Assembly: GCA_019117185.1 (NCBI GenBank)
Contig: DXAF01000024.1
Span: 1-59,233, forward strand
DNA length: 59,233 nucleotides
Direction: 5' to 3'
Origin: Candidatus Limosilactobacillus intestinipullorum
Lineage (GTDB): Bacteria > Bacillota > Bacilli > Lactobacillales > Lactobacillaceae
Part shown: positions 30,429-39,356 of the stretch, piece after piece
Layout of the letters: every line of letters begins with the position of its first letter
Position numbering within the stretch: the stretch's first letter is position 1
Position numbers and translations under genes: made by a program
Notes under the pieces: model-generated
What the model was told of the DNA's origin: nothing
Database searches by the model: none
What the model saw: the letters and a program-made list of their open reading frames with translations, nothing else

Positions 30429-31631
30429 TTACCAAACGAACAGGCCAACAAAGGCAGCTGATAAGAGTGATACTAAGATACCAGACAACAGCAGGTAACC
30501 AATGTTTGAGGCGATGTAGTCGTTATCTTCCTTGTTAGCCAAGCCCTTGAAGGCACCGATGATCATACCAAGGGTACCAAAGTTGGCGAAGGAGGTAACG
30601 AAGACAGTCAAGACGGCCTTCAAGTGTTCTGGGTAGTGGGCGATGTCCGCCGTAACCTTACCCATAACAACGAATTCGTTAGTAACTAACTTCATGCCCA
30701 TGTTTTGGGCCAGGTCCCAAGCTTGGTTGACTGGCAGACCCAGTAACCAGGAGAATGGGAACATGATGACACCAAGGATACTTTCCAGTGACAGTGGCTT
30801 CCAGAACAATGCCAGAACCTTGTCGATCAAAGCAGCCAAGGCAACGAAGGCAACAACGTTAGCAACGATGATCAAGATCAGCTTACCAGCGCCCAGGATG
30901 GAGTCACCCAAGAAGCTGAAGAATGGTTCCTTCTTACCGTTGTCAGTTGCACCAACCTTTTCGATGGTGTCTTCTTCTGCAGAAATGCTGACTGGGTTCA
31001 ACATACTAGTAGCAATCAATGCGTTAATAATGTTGATTGGGACCGCGGTCAAGATGTATTGACCTGGCATCATTTCGATGTAGGCACCCAGAATTGAAGC
31101 AGTAACACAAGACATTGACATCATGGCCAAGGTCAAGTTACGTTCCTTGCCCATCTTACGAATTTGCATACCGGAAACAGCCAAAACTTCGGTGTTACCT
31201 AAGAACATCATTTCAACAGCGAAGAATGATTCGAACTTAGGTTGACCAGTGATGTAGGAAAGTCCACGTCCGATCCACTTGATGATCCATGGCAAAAAGC
31301 CAATGTAAGTCAAGATATCGAACAATGGAACAATCATCAGGATTGGCATCAGTGCAGAACAAATGAAGTTCAAGTTCTTAACGTTGTACCAATCACCTAA
31401 TGCAAAGACAGTCCCCTTTGCTGATACGTCAACAATCCAAACGAATCCATCAGCAGCGGCCTTAACACCGGCCCGCCCGGCTGAAGAACCAGTCAGGAAC
31501 CATGCCAAAATCAAGTTCAGCACGACCATGATGGCAACCGTCTTCCAATTGATGGCTTTGCGGTTCTTAGAGAACAGCCAACCAATCGCTAGGAAAACAA
31601 TCAAACCTAGAATATTGATTGCAAGATACAT
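30429..31631 (-). CDS. nupC: Concentrative nucleoside transporter, NupC/CNT family
   Basis: Cation-coupled nucleoside importer. 400 residues from the ATG at 31631, which has AAGGGG ten bases upstream; the frame opens 12 codons earlier without such a site. N-terminal MYLAINILGLIVFLAIGWLFS and the conserved SGMQIRKMGKERNLTLAMMSMS and GVIMFPFSWLLGLP regions are family hallmarks; about ten membrane segments. The upstream region has a LacI-type operator and two cre sites. It works with the hydrolase downstream and the deo enzymes. Confidence 0.94.
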   Translation of the reverse strand: MYLAINILGLIVFLAIGWLFSKNRKAINWKTVAIMVVLNLILAWFLTGSSAGRAGVKAAADGFVWIVDVSAKGTVFALGDWYNVKNLNFICSALMPILMIVPLFDILTYIGFLPWIIKWIGRGLSYITGQPKFESFFAVEMMFLGNTEVLAVSGMQIRKMGKERNLTLAMMSMSCVTASILGAYIEMMPGQYILTAVPINIINALIATSMLNPVSISAEEDTIEKVGATDNGKKEPFFSFLGDSILGAGKLILIIVANVVAFVALAALIDKVLALFWKPLSLESILGVIMFPFSWLLGLPVNQAWDLAQNMGMKLVTNEFVVMGKVTADIAHYPEHLKAVLTVFVTSFANFGTLGMIIGAFKGLANKEDNDYIASNIGYLLLSGILVSLLSAAFVGLFVW

Positions 31632-31826
31632 GGTTGTAATACACCCCTTATAAAAAAATCCATGCAATAAACACCGTTGTCTGCGCTACTAAAATTGATA
31701 ATTAATAATTGCTTTGTTCGGTAAGACAACTTTACGTTCTAAGAATATCCTACTTCGTCACTTGTGTAAAGGCTTAAATAATTCAAAGATTGTGAAATGA
31801 TAGCCCTTTAATTACGGCGGTGGCTA

Positions 31827-31845
31827 TTAAAACGGTTTACGTCCG
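31827..31845. promoter_or_regulatory. Second copy of the deo/nupC operator
   Basis: TTAAAACGGTTTACGTCCG, identical over 16 bases to the motif upstream of deoC. About 200 bases before the nupC start. Confidence 0.6.
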
Positions 31846-31871
31846 GCGATGATGAAACGTTTTACTTATCA

Positions 31872-31885
31872 GGTAAGCGTTCACA
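31872..31885. promoter_or_regulatory. cre-like site 1 upstream of nupC
   Basis: GGTAAGCGTTCACA fits TGNAANCGNTNNCA at all but the first position. Confidence 0.55.
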
Positions 31886-31902
31886 AACTTTTTAAACTTT
31901 TT

Positions 31903-31916
31903 TGCAAGCGCTCACC
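31903..31916. promoter_or_regulatory. cre-like site 2 upstream of nupC
   Basis: TGCAAGCGCTCACC fits the cre consensus at all but the last position, 31 bases from site 1 (about three helical turns). Confidence 0.55.
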
Positions 31917-31989
31917 TTGTGCATGAAATACGTTATTGAGCTGGTGGTTAAAAAGGCAAACAGTACGGATAACTATGCAGCCATGTAGC

Positions 31990-32060
31990 ATAAGAAAGAC
32001 CTTCACTATTCGGATTTCCCCGAATGGTGAAGACCGCGTTGTGCTTGTGGGGGTGGCCAT
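31990..32060 (+). repeat. Partial intergenic hairpin repeat, copy F
   Basis: Hairpin CTTCACTATTCGG / CCGAATGGTGAAG (31999-32034), followed by GTGCTTGTGGGGG as in copies A and E. The AACTAGC palindrome is missing. Confidence 0.6.
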
Positions 32061-32122
32061 CGGTTACCCCCATTGTGCCCCTGCCAAGGACCATTAGTAT
32101 AAGCCCGTTTCTCTAGAAAAAC

Positions 32123-32426
32123 AAAAAGCGGAGACAAATTAATGTCTCCGTGCTTCCCATGAAGGGGTAACGACTGCACTTAATTTAATTAAGGTTCGTT
32201 GGTAACGTGCCCTTATATCCGTTCTTCCGCCAAGGATGAAGAACTAAAGCTTAATCATTTAAGGTTGTAGATATGGCCACTAATTTTTAGCTAACATACT
32301 TTTCAAGGAAACTAAAGCGTTTCATGTGGAGTGGGATGTCGTTAATTATCGTGTTATTAATTAACTAGCTTCAAAGTAGTTTATTATGAGAAGATGTTCG
32401 TTCAAAATCAGCCATTACCTCTTCAC
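32123..32426 (-). ncRNA. Candidate 300-nt noncoding RNA
   Basis: A good promoter (32433-32461) and a strong intrinsic terminator (32129-32150: CGGAGACA/TGTCTCCG, then CTTTTTGTTTTT) bracket about 300 bases without a real gene. On the minus strand the interval has several hairpins: GAAGATGT/ACATCTTC near the 5' end, CTTAA-ATGA-TTAAG, and GTTCTTC/GAAGAAC. It holds two tiny frames, MADFERTSSHNKLL (with AGAGG close by) and MKRFSFLEKYVS. I do not recognise a known RNA family. It could also be the decayed leader of a lost gene. Confidence 0.4.
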
Positions 32427-32432
32427 ATCTTC

Positions 32433-32461
32433 AGTATAGTTCATCCCCCACCAAGGGTCAA
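32433..32461 (-). promoter_or_regulatory. Promoter of the candidate ncRNA
   Basis: Minus-strand TTGACC (32456-32461), exactly 17 bases, TATACT (32433-32438). No annotated gene starts downstream within 800 bases. Confidence 0.55.
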
Positions 32462-32589
32462 ACAAACCGCGTCGCGACAACGTTGAAACCGATTTTACAA
32501 GTTAGACGAACGGCCAAAATTAACCGGATAGAAAATCAGTTTTCGGACTCTTTTAAGCAGAATGATTAATATATAATGAGAAAAAACTT

Positions 32590-33945
32590 TTAATTCTTTT
32601 TTCCCTTCTGCGTGTAGTTGAATCCCCATGCCAATAAGGCAAAGATCACAATTGACACAATGAGTGGTACCCGGGTGGCGTCAACAAATAAGAGAATAAC
32701 CAAGACACCAAAGAAAAAGGCAATCGTTAACCAGCTGGTTATTGGGTAGCCAGGCATCTTAAAGTGTTTAATTCCCGCGGGGTGGGCCTGGCGGAACTTA
32801 ATGTGGGCAAACATGATGATTAACCAAGTAAAGACAAAAGTAATCGTCGACACCCCTGCAATCACGTTAAAGAAGCCCGCGGGTATAATGTAGTTCAACA
32901 CCACCGTAATAAAGAGGATTAACGTCGAAAAAGTTAACGCCCGATTAGGCACCGCCTGGAGACTCAATTCCTTAAACCGGGCCGGTGCGTTACCACTTGC
33001 TGCTAAGGCATACAGCGACCGACTTGTGCTAAAGATAGCACTGTTGGTGGCCGACATTGCCGCTGTCAAAACGACAAAGTTTAAAATTCCCGCCGCCCCA
33101 GGAATGCCAATCGCCACAAACACCTGAACGAAGGGGCTAGAGTTCGTCTTCACGTGAAACCACGGGTAGATGGACATCAAAGCAATCATCGAGCTGATAT
33201 AAAAGAGCCCGATCCGGACCGGCAACGTGTTAATGGCCTTGGGAATATCCTTTTGCGGGTCCCGCGTTTCCCCAGCGGTCAAACCCACCATTTCAATTCC
33301 GACAAAGGCAAAGACGACCATCTGAAACGATAGTAAGAAGCCGAGCGGACCAGTGGGGAAAAAGCCTCCCTGGTTGACCAGGTTAGCAAGCGAAACGGTC
33401 CGACCGCTAACTTGACCATGCATGACAATGAGTACCAGGCCGACCACGATCAGGGCCACGATTGCGAGAACTTTGATCATTGAGAACCAGCTTTCTAGTT
33501 CCCCAAACAGGCCGACGTTAATCATGTTAACTAACGTTAAGACCACGACGATCACCAACGGTCCCACCCACTGGGGAAGGCTGGGGAACCAGTAACGAAG
33601 GTAAATCCCGGTGGCGGTGAGGTCAGCCATCGCCAGGGTGAGCCAGCAGGCCCAATACATCCATCCAGCAATGAATTCCATCCGGTCACCGAGGTAGTAC
33701 TGGATCGCGTCGATAAAAGAATGGCGCGAAGGATCTTCTAGCAAAAGCTCCCCGAGGGCCCGCATCATAAAGAAGATAAAGATCCCAACAATCAAGTAGG
33801 AGAGGATAATCGAAGGGCCGGCAGCGTGAATCGCAGAACCAGAACCCAAGAAGAGCCCCGTCCCAATCGCCCCCCCGATGGCAATCATCGTAATATGGCG
33901 GCTCTTTAGCGAGCGTTGAAGTTTCTTGCTTTGCTGTTCATCCAT
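32590..33945 (-). CDS. Amino acid permease, AAT/APC family
   Basis: About 451 residues, 12 membrane segments. The N-terminus LQRSLKSRHITMIAIGGAIG with the following TGLFLGSG is typical of the AAT family (LysP, AroP, ProY, GabP relatives); AGETRDPQKDIPKAINT is the conserved loop after helix 6. The substrate is unresolved. The frame runs to 34014, but the ATG at 33945 has AAGGAGGT upstream and lies after the T-box terminator, so it is the start. T-box control means expression rises when one particular tRNA is uncharged, pointing to import of that amino acid. Confidence 0.9.
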   Translation of the reverse strand: MDEQQSKKLQRSLKSRHITMIAIGGAIGTGLFLGSGSAIHAAGPSIILSYLIVGIFIFFMMRALGELLLEDPSRHSFIDAIQYYLGDRMEFIAGWMYWACWLTLAMADLTATGIYLRYWFPSLPQWVGPLVIVVVLTLVNMINVGLFGELESWFSMIKVLAIVALIVVGLVLIVMHGQVSGRTVSLANLVNQGGFFPTGPLGFLLSFQMVVFAFVGIEMVGLTAGETRDPQKDIPKAINTLPVRIGLFYISSMIALMSIYPWFHVKTNSSPFVQVFVAIGIPGAAGILNFVVLTAAMSATNSAIFSTSRSLYALAASGNAPARFKELSLQAVPNRALTFSTLILFITVVLNYIIPAGFFNVIAGVSTITFVFTWLIIMFAHIKFRQAHPAGIKHFKMPGYPITSWLTIAFFFGVLVILLFVDATRVPLIVSIVIFALLAWGFNYTQKGKKN

Positions 33946-33984
33946 AATTATGACCTCCTTAATCACTTGCGGCCTGTTCGTCGG

Positions 33985-34174
33985 GGAAATAAAAAACGCC
34001 CCTGGTCTTAACACCAGGGACGTTTTTTAACGCGGTTCCACCCATCTTTATAGCCGAATATTCCGGCTACCTCTCGGTCGATATGGGAACCACCCACTCT
34101 TACGAACGTGCCATTTAGTTGGTCCCGGCTTTCAGCACTGGCCAGGCTCTCTGTTAACCAACCATTAGAATTTA
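33985..34174 (-). promoter_or_regulatory. T-box leader of the amino acid permease gene
   Basis: The minus strand carries the T-box sequence GGGTGGAACCGCG (34031-34043) followed by a terminator with stem ACGTCCCTGGTG/ACCAGGGGCGT (33991-34028) and U6. Upstream is a stem I region with AACAGAGAGC. The specifier codon could not be assigned with confidence, so the sensed amino acid is open. Confidence 0.88.
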
Positions 34175-34180
34175 CTCATA

Positions 34181-34208
34181 ATTATACTGGTATTTCGTAA
34201 AATGTCAA
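34181..34208 (-). promoter_or_regulatory. Promoter of the permease T-box transcript
   Basis: Perfect consensus boxes on the minus strand: TTGACA (34203-34208), 16 bases, TATAAT (34181-34186). The remaining 84 bases to the glnQ stop hold nothing recognisable. Confidence 0.8.
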
Positions 34209-34292
34209 ACGAAAGCTACTAATTATTTGAAATAATTCGTGTTTTGTAAGCCTAACCATTCCCATGATACCCATTATTCGGGTCAAGCCGGT

Positions 34293-35036
34293 TTAAACAT
34301 TAAGAACCTTATTCAAGAAGTTCTGAGTATCCTTGTGTTGGGGGTGGTCAAAGATCTGTTCCGGTGTCCCCTGTTCACGAATATTACCATCGTGGAAGAA
34401 GACTACCCGGTCTGCCACCTGCTTGGCAAAGCCCATTTCGTGGGTGACAACAATCATCGTCATCCCCTGTTGGGCTAAGTTCTTCATTACTTCAAGCACG
34501 TCGCCCACCATTTCGGGGTCCAACGCACTAGTGGGTTCATCAAAGAGCATCACGTCCGGCTTCATCGCCAGGGCCCGGGCAATGGCCACCCGCTGCTTTT
34601 GCCCCCCAGAAAGGGTCTTGGGATTGACATTGGCCTTATCCTTTAGGCCGACAATGTCGAGGTAGTGGAGGGCCTCCTTTTGGGCCGTCGCCTTGTCGGT
34701 CTTCTTCAGTTGCACGGGTGCCAAAGTGATGTTGTCAATCACGCTCATATTTGGGAAGAGGTTAAAGTGCTGAAACACCATGCCAATGTTTTCCCGCACC
34801 TTGTTAATGTTGACGCTGGGGTCAGCGATGTCGTAGCCATCAACGTAGACGTGGCCCCCGTTGGGAATCTCCAGCCGGTTTAAGCACCGCAAGAAGGTAC
34901 TCTTGCCCGAACCAGATGGGCCAATCATGCACACCACTTCGCTCGGCTTGACATTTAGGTTAATGCCCTGGAGGACTTCATTCTTGCCATAGCTCTTGTG
35001 TAAGTCTTTTACTTGTACCTTGTATTGTTTATCCAT
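34293..35036 (-). CDS. glnQ: Polar amino acid ABC transporter ATP-binding protein (GlnQ type)
   Basis: 247 residues. Walker [10 protein letters not shown] near residue 39, signature [16 protein letters not shown], Walker [15 protein letters not shown], and a switch His in VVTHEMGFA. The high identity of these motifs to GlnQ/HisP-type ATPases and the fused SBP-permease partner suggest uptake of glutamine or another polar amino acid. The start lies two bases from the stop of the partner gene. Confidence 0.94.
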   Translation of the reverse strand: MDKQYKVQVKDLHKSYGKNEVLQGINLNVKPSEVVCMIGPSGSGKSTFLRCLNRLEIPNGGHVYVDGYDIADPSVNINKVRENIGMVFQHFNLFPNMSVIDNITLAPVQLKKTDKATAQKEALHYLDIVGLKDKANVNPKTLSGGQKQRVAIARALAMKPDVMLFDEPTSALDPEMVGDVLEVMKNLAQQGMTMIVVTHEMGFAKQVADRVVFFHDGNIREQGTPEQIFDHPQHKDTQNFLNKVLNV

Positions 35037-35037
35037 A

Positions 35038-36504
35038 TTAAGCCATCCTCTTTTGAATGTAGTTCGATAACCAAGTTAACAGGGTGATGATAATGATGTA
35101 GATGGTTCCGATGATCAACCACATCTTGAACCCTTCCATGTTTTGCGAAATGATGACCGTCCCGGTCTGAGTCAATTCCATGACCCCAATAGCGGACAGG
35201 ATTGACGTATCCTTTAAGGTAATGATGAATTGGTTAACTAGTGACGGCACCATAATCTTGATTCCTTGTGGTGCAACAACCTTTACCAGCGCCTTGTGGT
35301 ATGGCAAACCTAAACTCCGGGCCGCTTCCCATTGACCAGGATCGACGGCGTCAAAGCCACCCTTGACGATGGCCCCGATGTAGGCCCCCTCATCAAGCAT
35401 CAGGGTAATTACCCCAGCTAAGAAGAGCGGTACCTTGTGGCCAATTACGTTTGGTACCCCCATGTAAATGAAGAAGGCTAAAACGATCATTGGCAGGCCC
35501 CGGAAGATGTAAATGATAACGCTGGAGATGGCGTTAGCAACCTTACTTTGCATTACCCCCAATACCCCGAGAATCAAGCCAAAGATCAGTGCCAGGATAA
35601 TCCCAACCACCGTCAATTGGATGGTCATCCACAGACCGTTTAACAGTACGGCCCGGTTGGTCTTAATTAATCCCCAGATCGTCCGGCTGGCGGCGCTGTT
35701 CTTGGTCGTTTTCGTGCTCTTGGTATATTTGTCAATAATCTGTTGCATCTGCCCAGTCTTCTTTAACCAGGTAATTCCGTCGTTCATCTTCTTTTGCAGG
35801 GCTAAGTTTTGGCCCTTTTGGAAGGCCACGGCAACTGGCTGGGCATTGATTGGCTTCTTAGTGACAATCTTAAGCGGTACCCCGGTCCGGATCCCGTATT
35901 CGAGGACTGGCCCGTCATCAAAGGTCGCGGCCGCGTTACCGTTCTTAACATCATTCCACATCGTGTTGGAAGAGTCGAAGTACTTAATCTTGTAGCCATA
36001 CTTCTTTTGATTTTTCTTAATGAAGAGGGCAGCACTCGTCCCAGACTTTGCTGAAACGGTCTTCCCACGTAGTTGCTTTAAGGACTTGATATTACTGTCC
36101 TTGGCAACCGCCATCATGACCCCATCAGTGTAGTAAGGCTTGGAAAAATCAAATTTTACTTTCCGCTCGTTGGTAACACTCATCCCCGCGATGATGGCAT
36201 CGACCTGGCCACCTTCCAGGGCTTGCAGGTCCCCGTTGAAGCTCATTGGTTTTAGCTTGTACTTGAAGTGCTCGTGTTTAGCAATCTTCTTCAACATTTC
36301 AATTTCAATTCCGGGGTTCTTACCGGAATAGCCACCCTTACTATCCTGAATTTCAAAAGGTTCAAAGGTGTTGTTGGTGGCAAAGGTGTAAGTCGGTTCC
36401 GCGGCCGACACGCTTTGTGGTTCGACTAGCATCCACCCCACTGCAATCCCGATGACTGCAACTAAGGCGGTGATCCATTTTCTAAAAACCGTTCTCCGCA
36501 TCAT
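35038..36504 (-). CDS. Amino acid ABC transporter, fused substrate-binding and permease protein
   Basis: 488 residues. Signal peptide/anchor (about 8-33), a type 3 extracellular solute-binding domain (about 38-265: [15 protein letters not shown]...[27 protein letters not shown]), then a HisM/GlnP-type permease domain (about 283-485) with the [13 protein letters not shown] loop that contacts the ATPase. Fusion of receptor and permease is common in lactobacilli (GlnPH). AAAAAGGAG precedes the start. Forms an importer with the downstream ATPase. Substrate inferred to be glutamine/glutamate-like, not proven. Confidence 0.93.
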   Translation of the reverse strand: MMRRTVFRKWITALVAVIGIAVGWMLVEPQSVSAAEPTYTFATNNTFEPFEIQDSKGGYSGKNPGIEIEMLKKIAKHEHFKYKLKPMSFNGDLQALEGGQVDAIIAGMSVTNERKVKFDFSKPYYTDGVMMAVAKDSNIKSLKQLRGKTVSAKSGTSAALFIKKNQKKYGYKIKYFDSSNTMWNDVKNGNAAATFDDGPVLEYGIRTGVPLKIVTKKPINAQPVAVAFQKGQNLALQKKMNDGITWLKKTGQMQQIIDKYTKSTKTTKNSAASRTIWGLIKTNRAVLLNGLWMTIQLTVVGIILALIFGLILGVLGVMQSKVANAISSVIIYIFRGLPMIVLAFFIYMGVPNVIGHKVPLFLAGVITLMLDEGAYIGAIVKGGFDAVDPGQWEAARSLGLPYHKALVKVVAPQGIKIMVPSLVNQFIITLKDTSILSAIGVMELTQTGTVIISQNMEGFKMWLIIGTIYIIIITLLTWLSNYIQKRMA

Positions 36505-36702
36505 AAACCGACTCCTTTTTAATCAAATTAACATTGTGGCTACTTTATCATCTAAAGTGATCTAATGAAATAGTTTGAAGTCAAGTCCGTCAATATCCAA
36601 GATGGTAGCGTTTTTTTGTTTTGATTATTAAGATTTACCCCGTCTAATGGCTTAATTTAAATAAGCGTAATGAGAATGATAATAAGAAAATGATGAGAAA
36701 AT

Positions 36703-36743
36703 AAAAAGAACAAGGTCGAAACCTTACCAGTTTCAACCCTGCT
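36703..36743 (-). terminator. Terminator after serS
   Basis: Minus-strand stem of about 14 pairs (AGCAGGGTTGAAAC with GTTTCGACCTTGTTCT, 36709-36743), then TTTTTATTTTC. Confidence 0.75.
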
Positions 36744-36757
36744 CATAAACTTAAATT

Positions 36758-38056
36758 TTACTTGTTCCGGAATGGGACCGCATTTTCCTTGGTAATCTTG
36801 GTTACCCCGTGCATGTAAGGTACCAATACCTTGGGAATTGTGACGGAGCCGTCCGCGTTTTGGTAGTTTTCCAAAATAGCGGCAACCGTCCGGCCAACTG
36901 CCAGACCCGACCCGTTCAAGGTGTGGACATATTGCAGCTTACCGTTTTCATCACGGTATTGGGTGTGCATCCGCCGGGCTTGGAAGTCCAGGCAGTTTGA
37001 ACAAGACGATACTTCACGGTACTTGTTTTGAGCTGGCATCCACAGCTCCAAGTCATGGGTTTCAGAAGCGGTAAAGGACATGTCACTCGTAGTCAGCGTG
37101 ATCACGTGGTATGGGATTTCCAGCTTCTTTAAGATGCTTTCGGCGTTGGCCGTCATCTTCTCTAATTCATCCCAGGAATCTTCTGGCTTCGTGTACTTTA
37201 CCATTTCAACCTTGTTGAACTGGTGCATCCGGATTAATCCCCGGGTGTCACGACCAGCGGCCCCGGCTTCGGACCGGAAGCACGGTGTCAAGGCCGTAAC
37301 GTAAACTGGCAGTTCTTCTGCTGGAATGACTTCGCCACGGTAGTAGTTGGTCAATGGCACTTCCGCCGTTGGGATCAAGGTCATATCTTCACCGTTGACC
37401 TGGTAGACCCCTTCTTTAAACTTCGGGAACTGACCAGTACCGTACATGGAAGCCGCATTAACGATGTATGGTGGCAGAACTTCCGTGTAGCCATCCTTCA
37501 TGTGTTCATCAAGCATAAAGTTGTAGACGGCCCGTTCCAGCTGGGCACCAAGACCCAGGTAGTAGACAAAGCGGGCACCGGAAACCTTACCAGCCCGGTC
37601 AAAGTCCAAAATACCCAGCTGTTCACCGACATCCCAGTGGTGCTTGGGTTCAAAGTCAAAGTCACGGATCTTACCAACCTTCCGTAACTCAACGGCACCG
37701 TCTTCGGTCAGGCTCACTGGCACCCCATCGTGGGGAATGTTTGGCAGGCGAGACATCTTGTCGTGTAACTCTTCATCATTTGCCTCAACTTGTTCATCAA
37801 GCTTCTTGATCTGTTCACCGAGTTCACGGGTTTCCTTGATGGCTTCGTCGGCTGATTCACCATTCTTCTTAGCTTCACCAATCTTCTTGGAAGCGGTGTT
37901 CCGTTGGGCCTTCATTGCTTCCGTCTTTTGCAATAAATCACGCCGCTTTTGGTCGAGAGCAATTACTTCATCAATCTCTTCGGCCTTGATACCACGGGTA
38001 GCGAGCTTTTGCTTGTAAAAATCAGGATTTTGCCGAATCTTCTTGATATCTAACAT
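36758..38056 (-). CDS. serS: Seryl-tRNA synthetase
   Basis: Charges tRNA-Ser. 432 residues from the ATG at 38056, which follows TAGGAGG; the frame runs on into the leader. The N-terminal coiled-coil arm that grips the tRNA long arm (about 27-105) precedes the class II catalytic core with motif 2 [15 protein letters not shown] and motif 3 [18 protein letters not shown]-box leader upstream controls expression. Confidence 0.97.
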   Translation of the reverse strand: MLDIKKIRQNPDFYKQKLATRGIKAEEIDEVIALDQKRRDLLQKTEAMKAQRNTASKKIGEAKKNGESADEAIKETRELGEQIKKLDEQVEANDEELHDKMSRLPNIPHDGVPVSLTEDGAVELRKVGKIRDFDFEPKHHWDVGEQLGILDFDRAGKVSGARFVYYLGLGAQLERAVYNFMLDEHMKDGYTEVLPPYIVNAASMYGTGQFPKFKEGVYQVNGEDMTLIPTAEVPLTNYYRGEVIPAEELPVYVTALTPCFRSEAGAAGRDTRGLIRMHQFNKVEMVKYTKPEDSWDELEKMTANAESILKKLEIPYHVITLTTSDMSFTASETHDLELWMPAQNKYREVSSCSNCLDFQARRMHTQYRDENGKLQYVHTLNGSGLAVGRTVAAILENYQNADGSVTIPKVLVPYMHGVTKITKENAVPFRNK

Positions 38057-38072
38057 TGTGCTTCCTCCTAAC

Positions 38073-38300
38073 AAAAAGAGCCATTCCATCCTCAAAAATT
38101 TTGGGACGAAATGGCTCTTAGTTCCGCGGTACCACCCAAGTTTGACACCGAAATGTCACCCTCGTGATGGATAACGGTCATCGGCCGTGCGGCATTACCC
38201 GCCCACGATATACTTGCACCGGAGTTTCGGTCGACTGCTCGCACCAGCCGCAGCCTCTCTGAACGACCTACTTGAAATGCATCCGCGTTTCATATTTCGC
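38073..38300 (-). promoter_or_regulatory. T-box leader of serS
   Basis: The minus strand carries GGGTGGTACCGCG (38125-38137) followed by a terminator (AAGAGCCATTTC...GGAATGGCTCTT, 38076-38119) and U5. Upstream is a long stem I with TTCAGAGAGGC. A UCC in the stem I 3' side is a possible Ser specifier, not confirmed by folding. A weak promoter (TTGATT, 18, TAATAT) lies near 38310-38340. Confidence 0.88.
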
Positions 38301-38378
38301 CATTATCATATTACATCTTCGCCAATTAAGCAATCAATATTTCAATAAAATTGGAAAAGGTTGGTGATTTAATCGCAC

Positions 38379-38417
38379 AAAAAAAGGGAAGAACACCAGC
38401 ATGGCAATTCTTCCCTT
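38379..38417 (-). terminator. Terminator of the flavin operon
   Basis: AAGGGAAGAA pairs with TTCTTCCCTT around a 14-base loop (38384-38417), followed by TTTTTTTG on the minus strand, just past the apbE stop. Confidence 0.85.
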
Positions 38418-38424
38418 CGGTTAT

Positions 38425-39348
38425 TTAGATATTAACATTTTCAATTTGCTCATCGTTGTGGATAAAGACGGCGCCCCGGTTACCTGGTTGGTCTGCCCAG
38501 TGCGCAACTGGTCCCCCATTGAAGAAGAGACGCTTCGCCTCCACCTCGCCAAGCACGGACTGGTTGGTAAAGACCGTCACGCTGCTGAGGTCGGTTTCCA
38601 ACGGGTAGCCGGTCCGCGGGTCGAGCAAGTGGTGGTATCGCTTGCCGTCCTTTACCAAGAAGCGCTCATAGATCCCCGAGGTAACCGCGGAACAGGCCGG
38701 CTGGCAGACGGTTTCCAGGTCCTGACCCCGCTTTAATTGCGGGTCTTGCACCCCGATAATCCACTGGCCATCCGACCGACGGGGGGACTGCCCCACAAAG
38801 AGGAGGTTCCCACCAAGGTTAATGATCCCGGCTAAGACCCCCTGCGCTGTCCAGAAGTCGCGGATCCGGTCCGCAATGTAGCCCTTGGCAATCCCGCCGA
38901 GGTCGAGTTCCATCCCCGCTTCTTCCAAGAAGACGGTCCGGTTATCGTCATCTAACAAGACCTTATACGGGTCCGTAAGTGCCAAACGGTCCTTGATCGC
39001 CGCCGGGCTAGGCACGTTGGCCCCATCAAAACCAATCTTCCACAGCTTAACGAGGGGGCCGATCAAAGCGTTAAAGCCAAAGTTCTCCCGGCTGTAGTGG
39101 ACCGCAAGCTTAATTAGCTCGTACGTGGATGGTGACACCAACTTGGGTAGCCGCCCTGCCGCATCATTAACCGCCATCACTTCCGAAACGGGCCGGTTAA
39201 CCGTCAGGCGGTCTTCGTACCCGTCGATCAGCTTCATTGATTGGCCCAGCAACGGGTAGTACTGGTCTCCGTACACCGTCAGCACAATCCTCGTGCCCAG
39301 TGCCCGGTGGACCATACTGTGTTTCTGCGCCATTAGTTCACTTGTCAT
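38425..39348 (-). CDS. apbE: FAD:protein FMN transferase (ApbE)
   Basis: Attaches FMN from FAD through a phosphoester bond to Thr/Ser in a D-x-x-[TS]-G-A-[TS] motif of target proteins. 307 residues. Visible motifs: MELDLGGIAKGYIADRI, GIINLGGNL, and the HHLLDPRTGYPL segment. There is no signal peptide or lipobox, so it should be cytosolic, unlike many ApbEs. At the C-terminal metal site the usual ADALST-like segment reads GEVEAK, an apparent Asp-to-Glu change. It starts eight bases after the multi-motif flavoprotein gene, its evident substrate. Confidence 0.92.
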   Translation of the reverse strand: MTSELMAQKHSMVHRALGTRIVLTVYGDQYYPLLGQSMKLIDGYEDRLTVNRPVSEVMAVNDAAGRLPKLVSPSTYELIKLAVHYSRENFGFNALIGPLVKLWKIGFDGANVPSPAAIKDRLALTDPYKVLLDDDNRTVFLEEAGMELDLGGIAKGYIADRIRDFWTAQGVLAGIINLGGNLLFVGQSPRRSDGQWIIGVQDPQLKRGQDLETVCQPACSAVTSGIYERFLVKDGKRYHHLLDPRTGYPLETDLSSVTVFTNQSVLGEVEAKRLFFNGGPVAHWADQPGNRGAVFIHNDEQIENVNI

Positions 39349-39356
39349 GGCCCTGA

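Noticed and set aside
31801..31870. AAAACGGTTTACG as a cre site
   Set aside because: The centre is CGG/CCG rather than the cre CG with six-base arms on each side, so it fits a LacI-type operator better.
34209..34292. Terminator for the glnQ operon
   Set aside because: No convincing stem with a U-run was found downstream of glnQ; only weak short repeats occur.
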